From Halanaeroarchaeum sp. HSR-CO (GTDB taxonomy: Archaea > Halobacteriota > Halobacteria > Halobacteriales > Halobacteriaceae): a stretch of 64,000 bases of DNA. Location of the stretch: contig NZ_CP087724.1 of NCBI RefSeq assembly GCF_024972755.1, forward strand, positions 124,001 through 188,000, written 5' to 3'. A model generated the notes under the pieces. The model was not told where the DNA came from. It did not search any database and worked only from the letters and a program-made list of their open reading frames with translations. The translations under genes and the position numbers were made by a program. Shown piece by piece: positions 8,046 to 17,386 of this stretch. Numbering within the stretch: the first letter of the stretch is position 1; the number at the start of each line of letters is the position of its first letter.

Positions 8046-8771
8046 TCACTCGAGCCGGTCGACGACCGCTCGCGCGAGCGCGTCGAAGGTCGCGTCGTCG
8101 GGGACGACGTCCACGTCGAACCCCGCCGCTTCGGCCGTCTCGCGGGTGGGCGGGCCGATGCATCCGACCGTTACGTCCACCATCGCAGGGGTGAGCTCCG
8201 CCGCGACGCCCTGCTCCTCGGCAGCCTCGACGAAGTGCTCGACGGTGAGCGAGGAGGTGAACAGCGCGGCGTCGAGGTCCCCGCCGACCGCGCGTTCGAC
8301 CGAGATACCGGCCGCTGGCGGTCTGACGAGTTGGTAGAGGATGGTCTCGTGCTGGTAGGCGCCTGCACGTTCGAGGCCATCCAGGAGCACCTGACTGCCG
8401 TGGTCGCTCCGGGCGACCTCGACACGCGCACCATCGACGTGGTCTGTCATCGCCTCGACCAGCCCCGCCGACGTGTACTCCTCCGGGACGATGTCGACCG
8501 CGAATCCCGCGTCGCTGGCCGTGTCGGCGGTCTTCGGCCCGATGGCGACCAGTTCCTGGTCACCCGGGGACCACCCCGCCTCCGCGGCGAGTTCGACGCC
8601 GGTCGTGCTCGTGAAAACGACGTACTCGGCGTCGCTCCGTGGAACGGCCCCGGTCGCTTCGACGGCGAGCATCGGGTCAGAAACGGCCTCGACGCCGAGC
8701 GATTCGAGCAGGTCGGCGGCCGCCTCGATGCGGTCGTCGTTCGGACGGAAGACGGCGACCGAGTGGCTCAT
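8046..8771 (-). CDS. hemD: Uroporphyrinogen-III synthase
   Basis: A 241-residue two-domain HemD protein: MSHSVAVFRPNDDRIEAAADLLE at the N-terminus, the conserved FTSTTGVELAAE and FTSSLTVEHFVEAAEE segments, and VGCIGPPTRETAEAAGF near the end. It closes and inverts ring D of hydroxymethylbilane to give uroporphyrinogen III, the branch point to haem, sirohaem and cobalamin. The start overlaps the hemC stop by four bases (ATGA), so the two are translationally coupled. Many haloarchaea have a uroporphyrinogen methyltransferase between them; here it is absent. Confidence 0.9.
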   Translation of the reverse strand: MSHSVAVFRPNDDRIEAAADLLESLGVEAVSDPMLAVEATGAVPRSDAEYVVFTSTTGVELAAEAGWSPGDQELVAIGPKTADTASDAGFAVDIVPEEYTSAGLVEAMTDHVDGARVEVARSDHGSQVLLDGLERAGAYQHETILYQLVRPPAAGISVERAVGGDLDAALFTSSLTVEHFVEAAEEQGVAAELTPAMVDVTVGCIGPPTRETAEAAGFDVDVVPDDATFDALARAVVDRLE

Positions 8772-9889
8772 TCCCGGGCCGCCTCCTCGATGAGGTCGCT
8801 CGCCCCACGGTCCGCCAGGTCGGCGGCGAACGTCCGGGCCGCTTCGGCGTAGTTCTCGATATCGAGGTCGCGCGACTCGGCGATCTCTCGCTGGCCGTCC
8901 TGGCTTAGCACCTGCACACGGGTCTCCACGGCGTCACCCTTGATGTGGGCGTGGATGCCGACCGGTGCGACACAGCCACCGCCGAGTTGCTCGAGGATGA
9001 TCCGTTCGGTGGTGACCGCCACCCGCGAGTGCGGATGGTCGAGCAGGTCGAACAGTCGGTCGGCGATAGCGCTGTCGGCGCGGGCGGTGATTGCGAGTGC
9101 ACCCTGGCCCGCGGAGGGGACGTGGTTGCGCCGGGGCAAGTCGACCATCGTTAGCTCTCCGGCGAGCCCACTGCGCTCCAGTCCCGCACGCGCGAGGACG
9201 ATGGCGTCGTACTCGGTCTCGACGGTCCGCTCCATCGACTGCCGCTCGAGCTCGCTCAGGTCCTCGAACCACTCCTCGACGGCGCGCTCGAAGGTCGGCC
9301 CGTCGTAGTTGACGTCCTCGTCGTCGGTGCGTTTCCGGTCGCGCGCCTTGGCGCTCTGCTCGGCCTTCTGTGCCTCGAGCCGCCGTTCGTGCTCGGCCTG
9401 GAGCCGTGGGGCGAGGAGTTTCTGTACCCGCGTGTCGACGTTGCCCCGAAGCGGTTCCACGTCGAGGTCCGGCCGACGGGCGAGGATCTGTGCTTTCCTG
9501 CGGAGGCTCGAGGTCCCGACGGTCGCACCCCGGGGGAGCGCCGTGAGACGGTCCCCGTCGGGCGTCACGACGACGTCGAGGGGGGTGGCCCGTCGCGGCA
9601 CCGCCGCGACGACGAGACCGTCTGGCTGTTCCGTCGGGAGGTCTTTCATCGAGTGCACGGCGACGTCGACCTCGCCGTCGAGGACTCGTTCGTCGAGGGC
9701 GCGGACGAACGCTCCCGTCTTGCCCAGGTCCTGGATGAGGGCGTCGTCGATCCGGTCTCCCGTCGTCTCCACTTCGACCAGCGTCGCCTCGATCCGGTGG
9801 TCCTCGAGGCGCTCTACGATGGTCCGGCTCTGTCGCAGCGCCAGGTCGGACCCTCTCGTGGCGACCGCGATGGACTCGGGCGTACTCAT
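8768..9889 (-). CDS. hemC: Hydroxymethylbilane synthase (porphobilinogen deaminase)
   Basis: The protein starts IAVATRGSDLALRQSRTIVE and carries the dipyrromethane-attachment Cys in LEQLGGGCVAPVGIHAH. It polymerises four porphobilinogens. At 373 residues it is ~60 longer than bacterial HemC. The excess is a charged insertion after LRGNVDTRVQKLLAPR (residues EHERRLEAQKAEQSAKARDR and following), which looks like a haloarchaeal helical insertion in domain 2. First gene of the hemC-hemD operon. hemB is 5 kb away on the same strand. Confidence 0.92.
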   Translation of the reverse strand: MSTPESIAVATRGSDLALRQSRTIVERLEDHRIEATLVEVETTGDRIDDALIQDLGKTGAFVRALDERVLDGEVDVAVHSMKDLPTEQPDGLVVAAVPRRATPLDVVVTPDGDRLTALPRGATVGTSSLRRKAQILARRPDLDVEPLRGNVDTRVQKLLAPRLQAEHERRLEAQKAEQSAKARDRKRTDDEDVNYDGPTFERAVEEWFEDLSELERQSMERTVETEYDAIVLARAGLERSGLAGELTMVDLPRRNHVPSAGQGALAITARADSAIADRLFDLLDHPHSRVAVTTERIILEQLGGGCVAPVGIHAHIKGDAVETRVQVLSQDGQREIAESRDLDIENYAEAARTFAADLADRGASDLIEEAARE

Positions 9890-10100
9890 GGCCGCTTCTC
9901 GGGCCCGGACTGCAAAATCCCTGTCGTCACGTCGGCCCGTCTGTCAGCGGTCGATATTGTACAGCTGTCGTCGTACCGTACAGCAGTTGACGTCCCCAAC
10001 GATGGTGGTTCTGTTTATATTATGGTGGAGAAGAAATCTCGAAGTAATCGAATTCGGCGGGGTAGCGCTCGGGCAGACACCAACGCGAGGCAGACGGCAC
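9890..10100. other. Divergent promoter region, hemC / TFB
   Basis: About 210 bp between diverging genes. An AT-rich TATA-like stretch TGTTTATATTATGG lies at 10012-10025, 75-90 bp before the TFB start, implying a leader. A direct repeat of GTACAGC (around 9958 and 9979) sits in the middle; its significance is unclear. Confidence 0.35.
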
Positions 10101-11081
10101 ATGAACACTACCTACAAGACTCTACGGCAGCGTGAATCGCCGGAATCCGAACGCGAAACGGACGAAACCGCTCGCCAGTGTCCCGAGTGTTCCGGGAGGC
10201 TCACACACGACGAGGAGCGAGGCGAGACGGTGTGTGCGGACTGTGGACTCGTCGTCGAAGAGGGACACATCGACCCCGGCCCCGAGTGGCGGGCCTACGA
10301 CGCCCAGGAACGCGAACAGAAACGTCGTGTCGGCCCACCGACGACCAAGTTGATGCACGACGAGGGACTGTCGACGACCATCGACTGGCGGGACACCGAC
10401 ACCAACGGGCGGGTCCTCTCCTCGCGGAAGCGCAAACAGATGCATCGGCTCCGTCACCTCGACAACACCTCGAAGGCCAATCCCAGCAAGGCGCGCACCC
10501 TCCAACCGGCGCTCAAGGAGATCTCCCGGATGGGATCGGCACTGGGCCTTCCCGGACACGTCAGAGAGACGGCCAGCGTCATCTTCCGGCGGGCACTCGA
10601 CGAGGATCTGGTGCGGGGCCGCTCCATCGAGGGCGTCTCGACCGCGGCCCTCTACGCGGCCGCCCGCCAGGCGAATGTCCCTCGTACCACCGACGAGATG
10701 GAACGGGTCTGTCGTGTCGGCGTCAAGGAGTTCCAGCGGACCTACCGCTACCTGAACCGCGAACTGGGCCTGGAGATCCGTCCGGTCGACCCCGGAACCT
10801 ACATCGACCGATTCATCTCCGACCTGGGGCTCTCGACGGAGGTCGAGCGCTGCGCCCGGACGTTGCTCGAGGCGGCGAAGGAGGACGGCCTCCACAGCGG
10901 AAAGAAGCCCACCAGCCTCGTGGCGGCGGCCATCTACGCCGCCGGCGTCCTCACCAACGAGAAGGTGACCCAGGAGGAGGTCAGCGAGGTGACCGACGTC
11001 ACCAAGGTGACCATCCGCAAGCGCTATCCGGAACTCGTGGAGGCCGTGGACATGGAACAGACGCCCTGTGCCGCCGTGTAG
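10101..11081 (+). CDS. Transcription initiation factor IIB (TFB)
   Basis: A complete 326-residue archaeal TFB. It has an N-terminal zinc ribbon (CPECSGRLTHDEERGETVCADCG), a B-finger/linker region, then two cyclin-fold repeats starting near ARTLQPALKEISRMGSALGL and PGTYIDRFISDLGLSTEVE. The C-terminal recognition helix EVSEVTDVTKVTIRKRYPEL contacts the BRE. It recruits RNA polymerase to TBP-bound promoters. The frame is open far upstream but the ATG at 10101 gives the family's usual N-terminus. Haloarchaea encode several TFBs; a second, divergent one is at 60983-61840. Confidence 0.93.
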   Translation: MNTTYKTLRQRESPESERETDETARQCPECSGRLTHDEERGETVCADCGLVVEEGHIDPGPEWRAYDAQEREQKRRVGPPTTKLMHDEGLSTTIDWRDTDTNGRVLSSRKRKQMHRLRHLDNTSKANPSKARTLQPALKEISRMGSALGLPGHVRETASVIFRRALDEDLVRGRSIEGVSTAALYAAARQANVPRTTDEMERVCRVGVKEFQRTYRYLNRELGLEIRPVDPGTYIDRFISDLGLSTEVERCARTLLEAAKEDGLHSGKKPTSLVAAAIYAAGVLTNEKVTQEEVSEVTDVTKVTIRKRYPELVEAVDMEQTPCAAV

Positions 11082-11272
11082 TCGCCATCGATAGCACGGT
11101 CTTCGTGGCGTAGAGCGTCACTCTCGCCGGGAATTGGTTGCTTCGAGCGCCCGGTCGAAGCGGGCACGGGCTCGGTGGCGACTCGTGGGCACGCCTCGAA
11201 TCCCGGGCACCAATCGATCACATCGAAGCTCGCGGAGAGAATACGAGCGGCGCGGTCGATGGCAGGCGGATC

Positions 11273-12940
11273 CTACACGGCTTCGCTTCCCCGCCTGTCG
11301 GTCCGGATCTGGATCGCGTCCTCGACCGGGAGGACGAATATCTTCCCGTCACCGGGTTCGCCGGTGTGGGCGGCCTCGCGAATGGCCTCGACCACGTCGT
11401 CGACCGGGACGTCCGCGACGACGGTCTCGATTTTGGTCTTCTGGTGGAGGTCCACCACGTACTCCTCACCCCGCCACTGCCCGGTCGTCGCGGGTTGGCT
11501 CCCCCGGCCGCTGACCTGCGTGACGGTGAGACTCGGCGCGCCGACCTCTTGGAGGGAGGCCTTGACTGCCCCGAGGCGGTCGGGACGGATGATGGCGGTC
11601 ACCATCGAGACGCCGCCGTCGTCATCGGGATCGACGCCGCCGTCGGGGCGGAGCACGCCCCCGCCGTCGGTCTGGGCCACCCGACCGTCGCCACGACCGA
11701 ATTCGGGGTAGGTGTCGACGCCGTGTTCGGCCATGTCGAGACCCGCCCGCTCGTGGTTCGCCGAGACGCGGGCCTGGCCGAGGAGGCGGAAGACGCCGAA
11801 GACGAACGCCGTCGCCAGGATGGTCCACCCGGCGATGATCACCACGCCGGCGACCTGGCCGAAGACGGTGGCCCCGGTGCCGGGCACCGCGACGAACGGC
11901 AGGGCGAGCACGCCGAGCACCCCGGCCGAACCGTGGACGGGGAAGACGGCGACCACGTCGTCGATGCGCAGGCGCTTCTCGACGAACTCGAAGACGAGGG
12001 GCATCTGCCCGCCGGCCAGCAGCCCGACGGCCACGGCGCCGGGCCAGGTGACCGCGTCGGCGATGCCGGTCACGCCGACCAGGCCCGCGAGCAGGCCGTT
12101 CGCGACGGCCAGCGTGTCGACCTTCCCGGTCCGGATGAGGGTCACCGTCCCCGCACCGACCGCGCCGGTGGCCATGCCGAGGGTCGTCGCCAGTGCCACC
12201 CGGCCGACGGTCGCGAACGACCCGAGCGCGATGGTCTCGCCTTCCGCTGCGAAGACCGTCGCGGCGGTGCCGACGTTGAAACCGTACCATCCGAACGCGA
12301 GGATGAGAGTGCCCAGTACGGCGAACGTGATGGAGTGGCCCGGGATGACGTTCGCGGTCCCATCGTCGTTGAAACGGTCCATCCGTGGTCCGACGACCGC
12401 CGCAGCGGTCAGGCCGGCGATGCCGCCCATCCCGTGGACGATCATGCCGCCCGCGAAGTCGTGGAAGCCGAGCTGGGCGAGGAGACCGCCGGACCAGGTC
12501 AAGCCGACCACGACCGGGTAGATGACTGCGGCGAGCACGACGGTGTAAGCCACGTAGGCGCGCAGCCGGGTCCGACCGGCCACGGCCCCCGAGACGATGG
12601 TCGCGGCGGTCATCGCGAAGACGGCCCCGAAGAGCCAGTTGACCCAGGCGTTCGCGCCGTCGGGGGAGAGGACGCTCGTGAACGCCCCGAGGACGTCGTA
12701 GCTGGCGGGGCCGGTGAGGCCACCGACGATGGTCGAGACGGCCGCTCCGACTCCGAAGAACACGAGGACGCCGACGCTCCACGTGAGCAGGTTCTTCGTC
12801 AACTGGTTGGCGACGTTCTTCGCGCGCACCTGGCCCGCCTCGAGCATCGCGAACCCGGCGTGCATGAAGAAGATGAGGAAGGTCACCACCAGCACCCAGA
12901 GCAGGTTGATCCCCTCGGCGAGGGTCGCGGCGTCGACCAT
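11273..12940 (-). CDS. Ammonium channel Amt fused to a C-terminal PII (GlnK) domain
   Basis: A 555-residue fusion. Residues 1-~410 are an Amt channel of eleven helices with the twin pore histidines in [12 protein letters not shown] and [13 protein letters not shown] glycine/aspartate-rich linker (~420-445, [20 protein letters not shown]) leads into a complete PII domain (446-555) starting [18 protein letters not shown]. The PII part keeps the T-loop Tyr in [11 protein letters not shown] and ends with [15 protein letters not shown]. GlnK normally is a separate trimer that plugs the channel when nitrogen is plentiful; here plug and channel are tethered. No separate glnK is adjacent. Confidence 0.92.
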   Translation of the reverse strand: MVDAATLAEGINLLWVLVVTFLIFFMHAGFAMLEAGQVRAKNVANQLTKNLLTWSVGVLVFFGVGAAVSTIVGGLTGPASYDVLGAFTSVLSPDGANAWVNWLFGAVFAMTAATIVSGAVAGRTRLRAYVAYTVVLAAVIYPVVVGLTWSGGLLAQLGFHDFAGGMIVHGMGGIAGLTAAAVVGPRMDRFNDDGTANVIPGHSITFAVLGTLILAFGWYGFNVGTAATVFAAEGETIALGSFATVGRVALATTLGMATGAVGAGTVTLIRTGKVDTLAVANGLLAGLVGVTGIADAVTWPGAVAVGLLAGGQMPLVFEFVEKRLRIDDVVAVFPVHGSAGVLGVLALPFVAVPGTGATVFGQVAGVVIIAGWTILATAFVFGVFRLLGQARVSANHERAGLDMAEHGVDTYPEFGRGDGRVAQTDGGGVLRPDGGVDPDDDGGVSMVTAIIRPDRLGAVKASLQEVGAPSLTVTQVSGRGSQPATTGQWRGEEYVVDLHQKTKIETVVADVPVDDVVEAIREAAHTGEPGDGKIFVLPVEDAIQIRTDRRGSEAV

Positions 12941-13221
12941 CAGGCGCCCTCCGGTTTAACTGGACGTTTGTCGTTCAATTCTTCGGACACCACTGCATTC
13001 GTTTCGAACATCTACGGAAGACGGGACAGTCCTGTCGTATATAATGGTTTGCTTGAAGATGTCGCATTTATCGACGTGATTGTATTCGGCCGTCCATTTT
13101 ATTATGTGATATTATTACTACTAGGTCGTTCATCGGGCGATTTTCCGGCAACTGTCCACGCGGAATCCGACGAACGTCTACCCGGTTTCGGGCGATATCG
13201 GCCCGATTTCCGGGCGCGCGG
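12941..13221. other. AT-rich intergenic region upstream of amt-glnK
   Basis: 281 bp separating the Amt-PII gene from the 3' end of the MFS gene. Several AT-rich blocks (TATATAATGG at 13037-13046, and 13093-13122 with repeated TATTAT) could hold the Amt promoter. No obvious palindromic operator was found. No coding frame is convincing. Confidence 0.35.
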
Positions 13222-14547
13222 TCAGGCGGGACGGGGATCGGCGACCCCGACGTATCGGACCAGCACCACCAGTATCGGGATCATGAGCAGGCCACCGACC
13301 ACGAAGGGCGTCCAGAACGCGATGGAGGTGTAGAGGAGCCCAGCGAGTACTGGACCGGTGGCTCGGGCGATGCTTCCTGCCGACTGGGTCAGGCCGAAGG
13401 CCCCGCCCTGCTCGTTTTCGGCGGCGCTCTGGGAGACGAGGGTGTTGAGCGAGACGTTGGTGAAGCCGTTGCCGACCGAGAGTCCCGTCAACACGACCAG
13501 CAACGTCAGGAGGGGTCCCGAGATCGTCGGCCCGACGGCCCCGAGGGGACTGATCGCGGGAACGAGTTCACCGATTACTCCGCTGAAGGGCACGAGCGTG
13601 AGCGTGACCAGTTCGATCGCCACCCCGACGAGGGCGAGCGTTCGTTCGCCGAACCGGTCGGCCAACCGGCCGACGAGACCGCCCTGGACCACCGCGATGA
13701 CGACGCCCAGGTACGCGAGGATGTACCCGTTCATCGACGGGCCGTACCCGAAGACGTCCCGCGTGAAGAGCACGAACATGCTCTCCATGGCCGAGAACGC
13801 AAAGGAGAAGAGGAAGAAGGCGACGACGAGGCCGCGAAGCGACGGGTTCTCGAGCGCTCCCACCAGTCGGTTCAGCCGGGATCGATCGGTGGCGGCCCCG
13901 CCGCCCACGTTCGTCTCGGGGAGGACGACCGCCGCCGCGAGCAGGTTGAGGAGGCTGATGGCCGCGGCGACGAAACTCGGGAGCGTGAACTGGGTGATGG
14001 GGACGAACGCCGGAACCACATCGCTGACGGTGGCGACCGCCGCATCTGCGGAGAACACGCCTCCGAGCGCCGGGCCGAACACGAACCCGAGGCCGAAGGC
14101 CGCACCGACGAGTCCGAGTCCCTTCGCCCGGTCTTCGGGTGGCATCACGTCCGCCACGTACGCATGAGCGGTGGCGATGTTCCCGCCCATCGCGCCGGCA
14201 AGGAGTCGCGCGGCGAACAGGACGAACAGTCCCTGCGCGAGGCCGAACAGCGTCCAGGCGACGACGCTCCCGAACAGCGAGAGCAAGAGGATGGGTCGGC
14301 GCCCTCGTTCGTCGGAGAGGCGTCCCAGGACGGGCGCGAAGAGGAACTGGGTCATCGAGTAGGCCGCGATCAACACTCCCACGACGAACTCGGAGGCCCC
14401 GAAGGCTTCCGCGTACAGCGGGACGATGGGGATGAGTATCCCGAAACCCAGTAGATCGACGAAGACGATGGCGAACACGACGGCGAGCGCGCGCCGGCGG
14501 TTCTCGACCGGCGGGCCACTCCAGCCGTCCGTGACCTCGTCGGGCAT
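13222..14547 (-). CDS. MFS exporter (TetA/multidrug type)
   Basis: A 441-residue membrane protein with 12 predicted helices. The N-terminal MFS signature is FVDLLGFGILIPIVPLYAEA. The loop 2-3 motif A region is FLFAPVLGRLSDERGRRPIL, the classic GxLxDRxGRR of drug:H+ antiporters. The overall pattern matches the TetA/12-TM DHA1 drug-efflux type. Substrate cannot be told. It is transcribed alone, with the neighbours on either side on separate transcripts. Confidence 0.85.
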   Translation of the reverse strand: MPDEVTDGWSGPPVENRRRALAVVFAIVFVDLLGFGILIPIVPLYAEAFGASEFVVGVLIAAYSMTQFLFAPVLGRLSDERGRRPILLLSLFGSVVAWTLFGLAQGLFVLFAARLLAGAMGGNIATAHAYVADVMPPEDRAKGLGLVGAAFGLGFVFGPALGGVFSADAAVATVSDVVPAFVPITQFTLPSFVAAAISLLNLLAAAVVLPETNVGGGAATDRSRLNRLVGALENPSLRGLVVAFFLFSFAFSAMESMFVLFTRDVFGYGPSMNGYILAYLGVVIAVVQGGLVGRLADRFGERTLALVGVAIELVTLTLVPFSGVIGELVPAISPLGAVGPTISGPLLTLLVVLTGLSVGNGFTNVSLNTLVSQSAAENEQGGAFGLTQSAGSIARATGPVLAGLLYTSIAFWTPFVVGGLLMIPILVVLVRYVGVADPRPA

Positions 14548-14653
14548 CTACCGACCGTATTCGAGTCGTGGATTTAATCCTTCGTCAATCGGCCATCGAC
14601 TGCCGCGGGCGTCCGGCACAACGGCTACGACCCGTCGGAGCGAAGAGGGTGAT

Positions 14654-15139
14654 ATGCCGACATTTCAGCGCACGACGGTCGTCGACGCGCCACTCGAGGC
14701 GGTCTGGGCGTTCCACTCCACCATCGACGGGCTTCGTGCTCTGACCCCGCCGTCGTCGGGGCTCGAGATCGATTCGATCGTGGGGCCGGACGGGACCCGG
14801 AACCCGGAGACACTGGCCGTCGGGACGACCATCGAGATGCGCGTTCGCCCGCTGGGCGTGCTGCCGGGCCCCGGCTGGACCTCCGAGATAACGCTCCGGG
14901 AGCGAGACGACGAGCGCGCCGTCTTTCGCGATACGATGGACGGCGGGCCGTTCGAGACCTGGGAGCACACCCACCGCTTCGTGGCGGTCGGGGCGCAGAC
15001 GCTCGTCTACGACCACCTCGAGTTCGCGCTGGCGCCGTCGCTGGCGCTGTTCACGCCGTTCGTCCACCTCGGACTCGCCGGACTGTTCGCCTACCGTCAC
15101 GCGCGGACGCGGTCGATTTTGGGCGACTCAGGCGAGTGA
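14654..15139 (+). CDS. SRPBCC-fold (START/polyketide cyclase-like) protein
   Basis: A 161-residue protein beginning MPTFQRTTVVDAPLEAVWAF, the typical first strand and helix of the SRPBCC fold (YfcH/CdhC-like 'SRPBCC family protein'). It has GWTSEITLRERDDERAVFRD and a long C-terminal helix ending in FAYRHARTRSIL. The hydrophobic pocket binds an unknown ligand. The ATG at 14654 follows a short AT-poor leader. The 3' end overlaps the convergent hemB gene by 12 bp. Confidence 0.75.
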   Translation: MPTFQRTTVVDAPLEAVWAFHSTIDGLRALTPPSSGLEIDSIVGPDGTRNPETLAVGTTIEMRVRPLGVLPGPGWTSEITLRERDDERAVFRDTMDGGPFETWEHTHRFVAVGAQTLVYDHLEFALAPSLALFTPFVHLGLAGLFAYRHARTRSILGDSGE

Positions 15140-16111
15140 CTCGGCCACCATCTCCGCGAAGTAGGTGACGATCACGTCCGCGCCGGCCCGCTCGATGGCG
15201 ACGAGCGACTCGAGGGCGACCGCCTCCAGGTCGAGCCAGCCCTGCTCGCTCGCCGCCTGTAGCATGGCGTACTCGCCGCTCACCTGATAGGCGGCGACGG
15301 GCAGGGTCGTCTCCTCGCGGACGTCGCGGACGATGTCGAGGTACGGCATGGCGGGTTTCACCATCAGTGCGTCCGCCCCCTGCTCGACGTCGAGGTCGGC
15401 CTCGCGGAGCGCCTCGCGACGGTTCCCGGGGTCCATCTGGTAGTGGCGGCGATCGCCGAAGGCCGGCGCACCGTCGGCGGCGTCCCGGAACGGCCCGTAG
15501 AAGGCGCTCTCGTACTTGACGGCGTAGCTCATGATGGGGAGGTCCTCGTGACCGGCGTCGTCGAGGCCCCGCCGGATGGCCCCGACCATCCCGTCCATCA
15601 TGGAAGAGGGAGCGACCATGTCCGCTCCCGCCTCGGCGTGTGAGACGGCGACGTCGGCGAGACGGTCCAGCGTCGGATCGTTCTGGACGGTGAGCGTGGT
15701 CGTCTCGGGGGCCGACGCTTCGAGCACGCCGCAGTGGCCGTGATCGGTGTACTCACAGAGACAGACGTCGGTGATGACCGTCGCGTCGGTCTCCCGCGAG
15801 ATGGCTCGCGTCGCCGCCTGGACCACGCCATCCGCTGCGTCGGCGCGGGAGCCGATCTCGTCTTTCTCGCTCGGGATACCGAACAGGATCACGGTCTCGA
15901 CGCCGGTCGCGAGCACCTCCTCGACGCGCTCGACCGCGTCGTCGACGGGGACGCGCTCGTGGCCGGGCATCGAGGGGATGTCGACCCGTTCGTCGGCGGT
16001 CGCGTCGACGAACACGGGGGCGATCAGGTCGCGCGCCGAGAGCGACGTCTCGCGAACCAGCTCGCGGATGCCGTCGCGGCGTAGCCGTCGTGGGCGTCGG
16101 GTGCGGTCCAT
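15128..16111 (-). CDS. hemB: Delta-aminolevulinic acid dehydratase (porphobilinogen synthase)
   Basis: A 327-residue HemB. It has a Zn-site Cys cluster in DVCLCEYTDHGHCG, the first active-site Lys in SYAVKYESAFYGPFR, and the Schiff-base Lys in GADALMVKPAMPYLDIV. It condenses two 5-aminolevulinates into porphobilinogen, feeding hemC/hemD at 8.0-9.9 kb. The frame is open to 16219, but the ATG at 16111 is preferred: the protein then starts MDRTRRPRRLRRDGIREL, the family N-terminus, and avoids overlap with the GNAT gene at 16204. Confidence 0.92.
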   Translation of the reverse strand: MDRTRRPRRLRRDGIRELVRETSLSARDLIAPVFVDATADERVDIPSMPGHERVPVDDAVERVEEVLATGVETVILFGIPSEKDEIGSRADAADGVVQAATRAISRETDATVITDVCLCEYTDHGHCGVLEASAPETTTLTVQNDPTLDRLADVAVSHAEAGADMVAPSSMMDGMVGAIRRGLDDAGHEDLPIMSYAVKYESAFYGPFRDAADGAPAFGDRRHYQMDPGNRREALREADLDVEQGADALMVKPAMPYLDIVRDVREETTLPVAAYQVSGEYAMLQAASEQGWLDLEAVALESLVAIERAGADVIVTYFAEMVAESLA

Positions 16112-16203
16112 GGCGGTGCCTGGGTGGGCCAGGACATTAGTGCTCCCGGAAACCGGTTCCCCTGGGGCAGAAGACTGATTGTGGCTCGGCGTCCGCTGCC
16201 GGT

Positions 16204-16734
16204 ATGCCCGGCCCTCCATTCCGGCGCGGCGATCCCGTCGATCTGTGTCCGATCGAAGCCGAGGACGTTCCGTTCCTCCAGCGCAACTACAACGACCCCG
16301 CGGTCCGCCGGTGGATGCCCGCCGCCCATCCGACGAACGGCCACCAGTTCGAAGCCGATTTCGAGGACTGGCCCGAGGACGACGTCGTCCGCTTGCTCGG
16401 GTGCGTCGACGGCGAGCCGGTGGGGATGATCTCCATGTTCGCCGTCGAGGAGGAGTCGGGACGAGCCATGGTCGGAGCCTGGATCGACCCCGAGCACCAG
16501 GGGAACGGCTACGGGCGGTCGGTGACTGCCCAGATGGTCGACTACGCCTTCGCCGAACGCCGACTCCACCGGCTCACGGCCAACGCCCTGGCGACGAACG
16601 AGCCGTCCCGGGCGACCCTCGAATCGGTCGGCTTCGAGCAGGAGGGTCGTCAGCGAGAGGCGTACTTCGTCGACGGCGAGTACGTCGACCGGGTCATCTA
16701 CGGCCTTCTGCGGACCGAGTGGGACGGCGTCTGA
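16204..16734 (+). CDS. GNAT family N-acetyltransferase (RimJ/RimL-like)
   Basis: A 176-residue acetyltransferase. It has the RimJ/RimL opening (LCPIEAEDVPFLQRNYNDPAV), the acetyl-CoA-binding loop IDPEHQGNGYGRSVTAQMVD (Q/RxxGxG/A form), and LTANALATNEPSRATLESVGF followed by GRQREAYFVDGEYVD, the pattern of enzymes acetylating ribosomal N-termini or small amines. It is divergent from hemB. Target unknown. Confidence 0.85.
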   Translation: MPGPPFRRGDPVDLCPIEAEDVPFLQRNYNDPAVRRWMPAAHPTNGHQFEADFEDWPEDDVVRLLGCVDGEPVGMISMFAVEEESGRAMVGAWIDPEHQGNGYGRSVTAQMVDYAFAERRLHRLTANALATNEPSRATLESVGFEQEGRQREAYFVDGEYVDRVIYGLLRTEWDGV

Positions 16735-17140
16735 TCACACGGCCGGTCGCCGCCCGGCGCCGTGCCATTGTGACACATTTTCGGACAATAATTATTACAT
16801 ATCGCCCGAAATGACCTGTCGCGTCGATCAGGTGACTACGATGTCATGTCCACTCGCCCGACGACCGCTCGCCTTCTTTCGGAGCGTCGCAACCCCGGCG
16901 GCGGGACCGGACCCGGCCACCGGGTGTGACGGCCCGACGGGCCGAGTGGGTGACGACTGGCCGGGTATCGGGTCGCTCGCGACCGGATACCGCGGCCCGC
17001 TGAAGACCTGACGGCCGCCCGAGGTCCCGCCCAACCCGTCCGGTCCGCCCCCTCGGTCGCCCGGCCGAGTCCCCGCTGACGCACGGACCACTCTTCGTAT
17101 CGAATCCCACGACGATCGACCCCCCCCTCCACAGCAGACG
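16735..17140. other. Intergenic region with only weak coding signals
   Basis: An AT-rich promoter-like stretch at 16783-16804 (ACAATAATTATTACATATCG) precedes a small open frame at 16811-17011 (MTCRVDQVTTMSCPLARRPL...), which I do not consider a supported gene. No repeat or structured element stood out. Confidence 0.35.
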
Positions 17141-17356
17141 ATGTCACGACACGACCGCTCTCGATCCGTACAGCACGCCGACTACGCCGACCACGCTGAC
17201 CACGCCGACGGTCGCCGCCCCTCGTCGCCGCCCGCACACTCGCTGGCGCTCGCGGCCGCCATCCCCGTGGCGGCCGTCGTCCTGTTGTCCCCCGTCGGCC
17301 CCGCACTGCTGGCCGCGATGGCCGTCTCGGTGGTACTCGTCGCCGTGGCGCGGTGA
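17141..17356 (+). CDS. Possible small membrane protein (71 aa)
   Basis: An ATG-initiated frame whose first 30 residues are hydrophilic, with a short tandem pattern ADYADHADHADG. Its last ~40 residues (LALAAAIPVAAVVLLSPVGP...VLVAVAR) would form one or two membrane helices. It fills an otherwise empty interval and ends 30 bp from the convergent Fe-S oxidoreductase gene. Alanine/valine-rich frames arise by chance in GC-rich DNA, so this could be spurious. Confidence 0.35.
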   Translation: MSRHDRSRSVQHADYADHADHADGRRPSSPPAHSLALAAAIPVAAVVLLSPVGPALLAAMAVSVVLVAVAR

Positions 17357-17386
17357 CGGACGCCCCGAGAAACGACGACTCGCCGT

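Noticed and set aside
8046-9889. Missing uroporphyrinogen methyltransferase between hemC and hemD as a gene loss event
   Set aside because: The gene may simply be elsewhere in the genome; the window alone cannot show loss.
9958-9986. Two GTACAGC words in the hemC/TFB intergenic region as an operator
   Set aside because: Only seven bases long, direct rather than inverted, and not repeated elsewhere near haem genes.
11138-13333. 731-codon open frame opposite the Amt-PII gene
   Set aside because: Mirror of the real gene; His/Asp/Gly-rich low-complexity translation without any domain.
16811-17011. Possible small gene encoding MTCRVDQVTTMSCPLARRPL...
   Set aside because: No family resemblance, poor haloarchaeal composition (few acidic residues), and no TATA box at the right distance; not reported as a gene.
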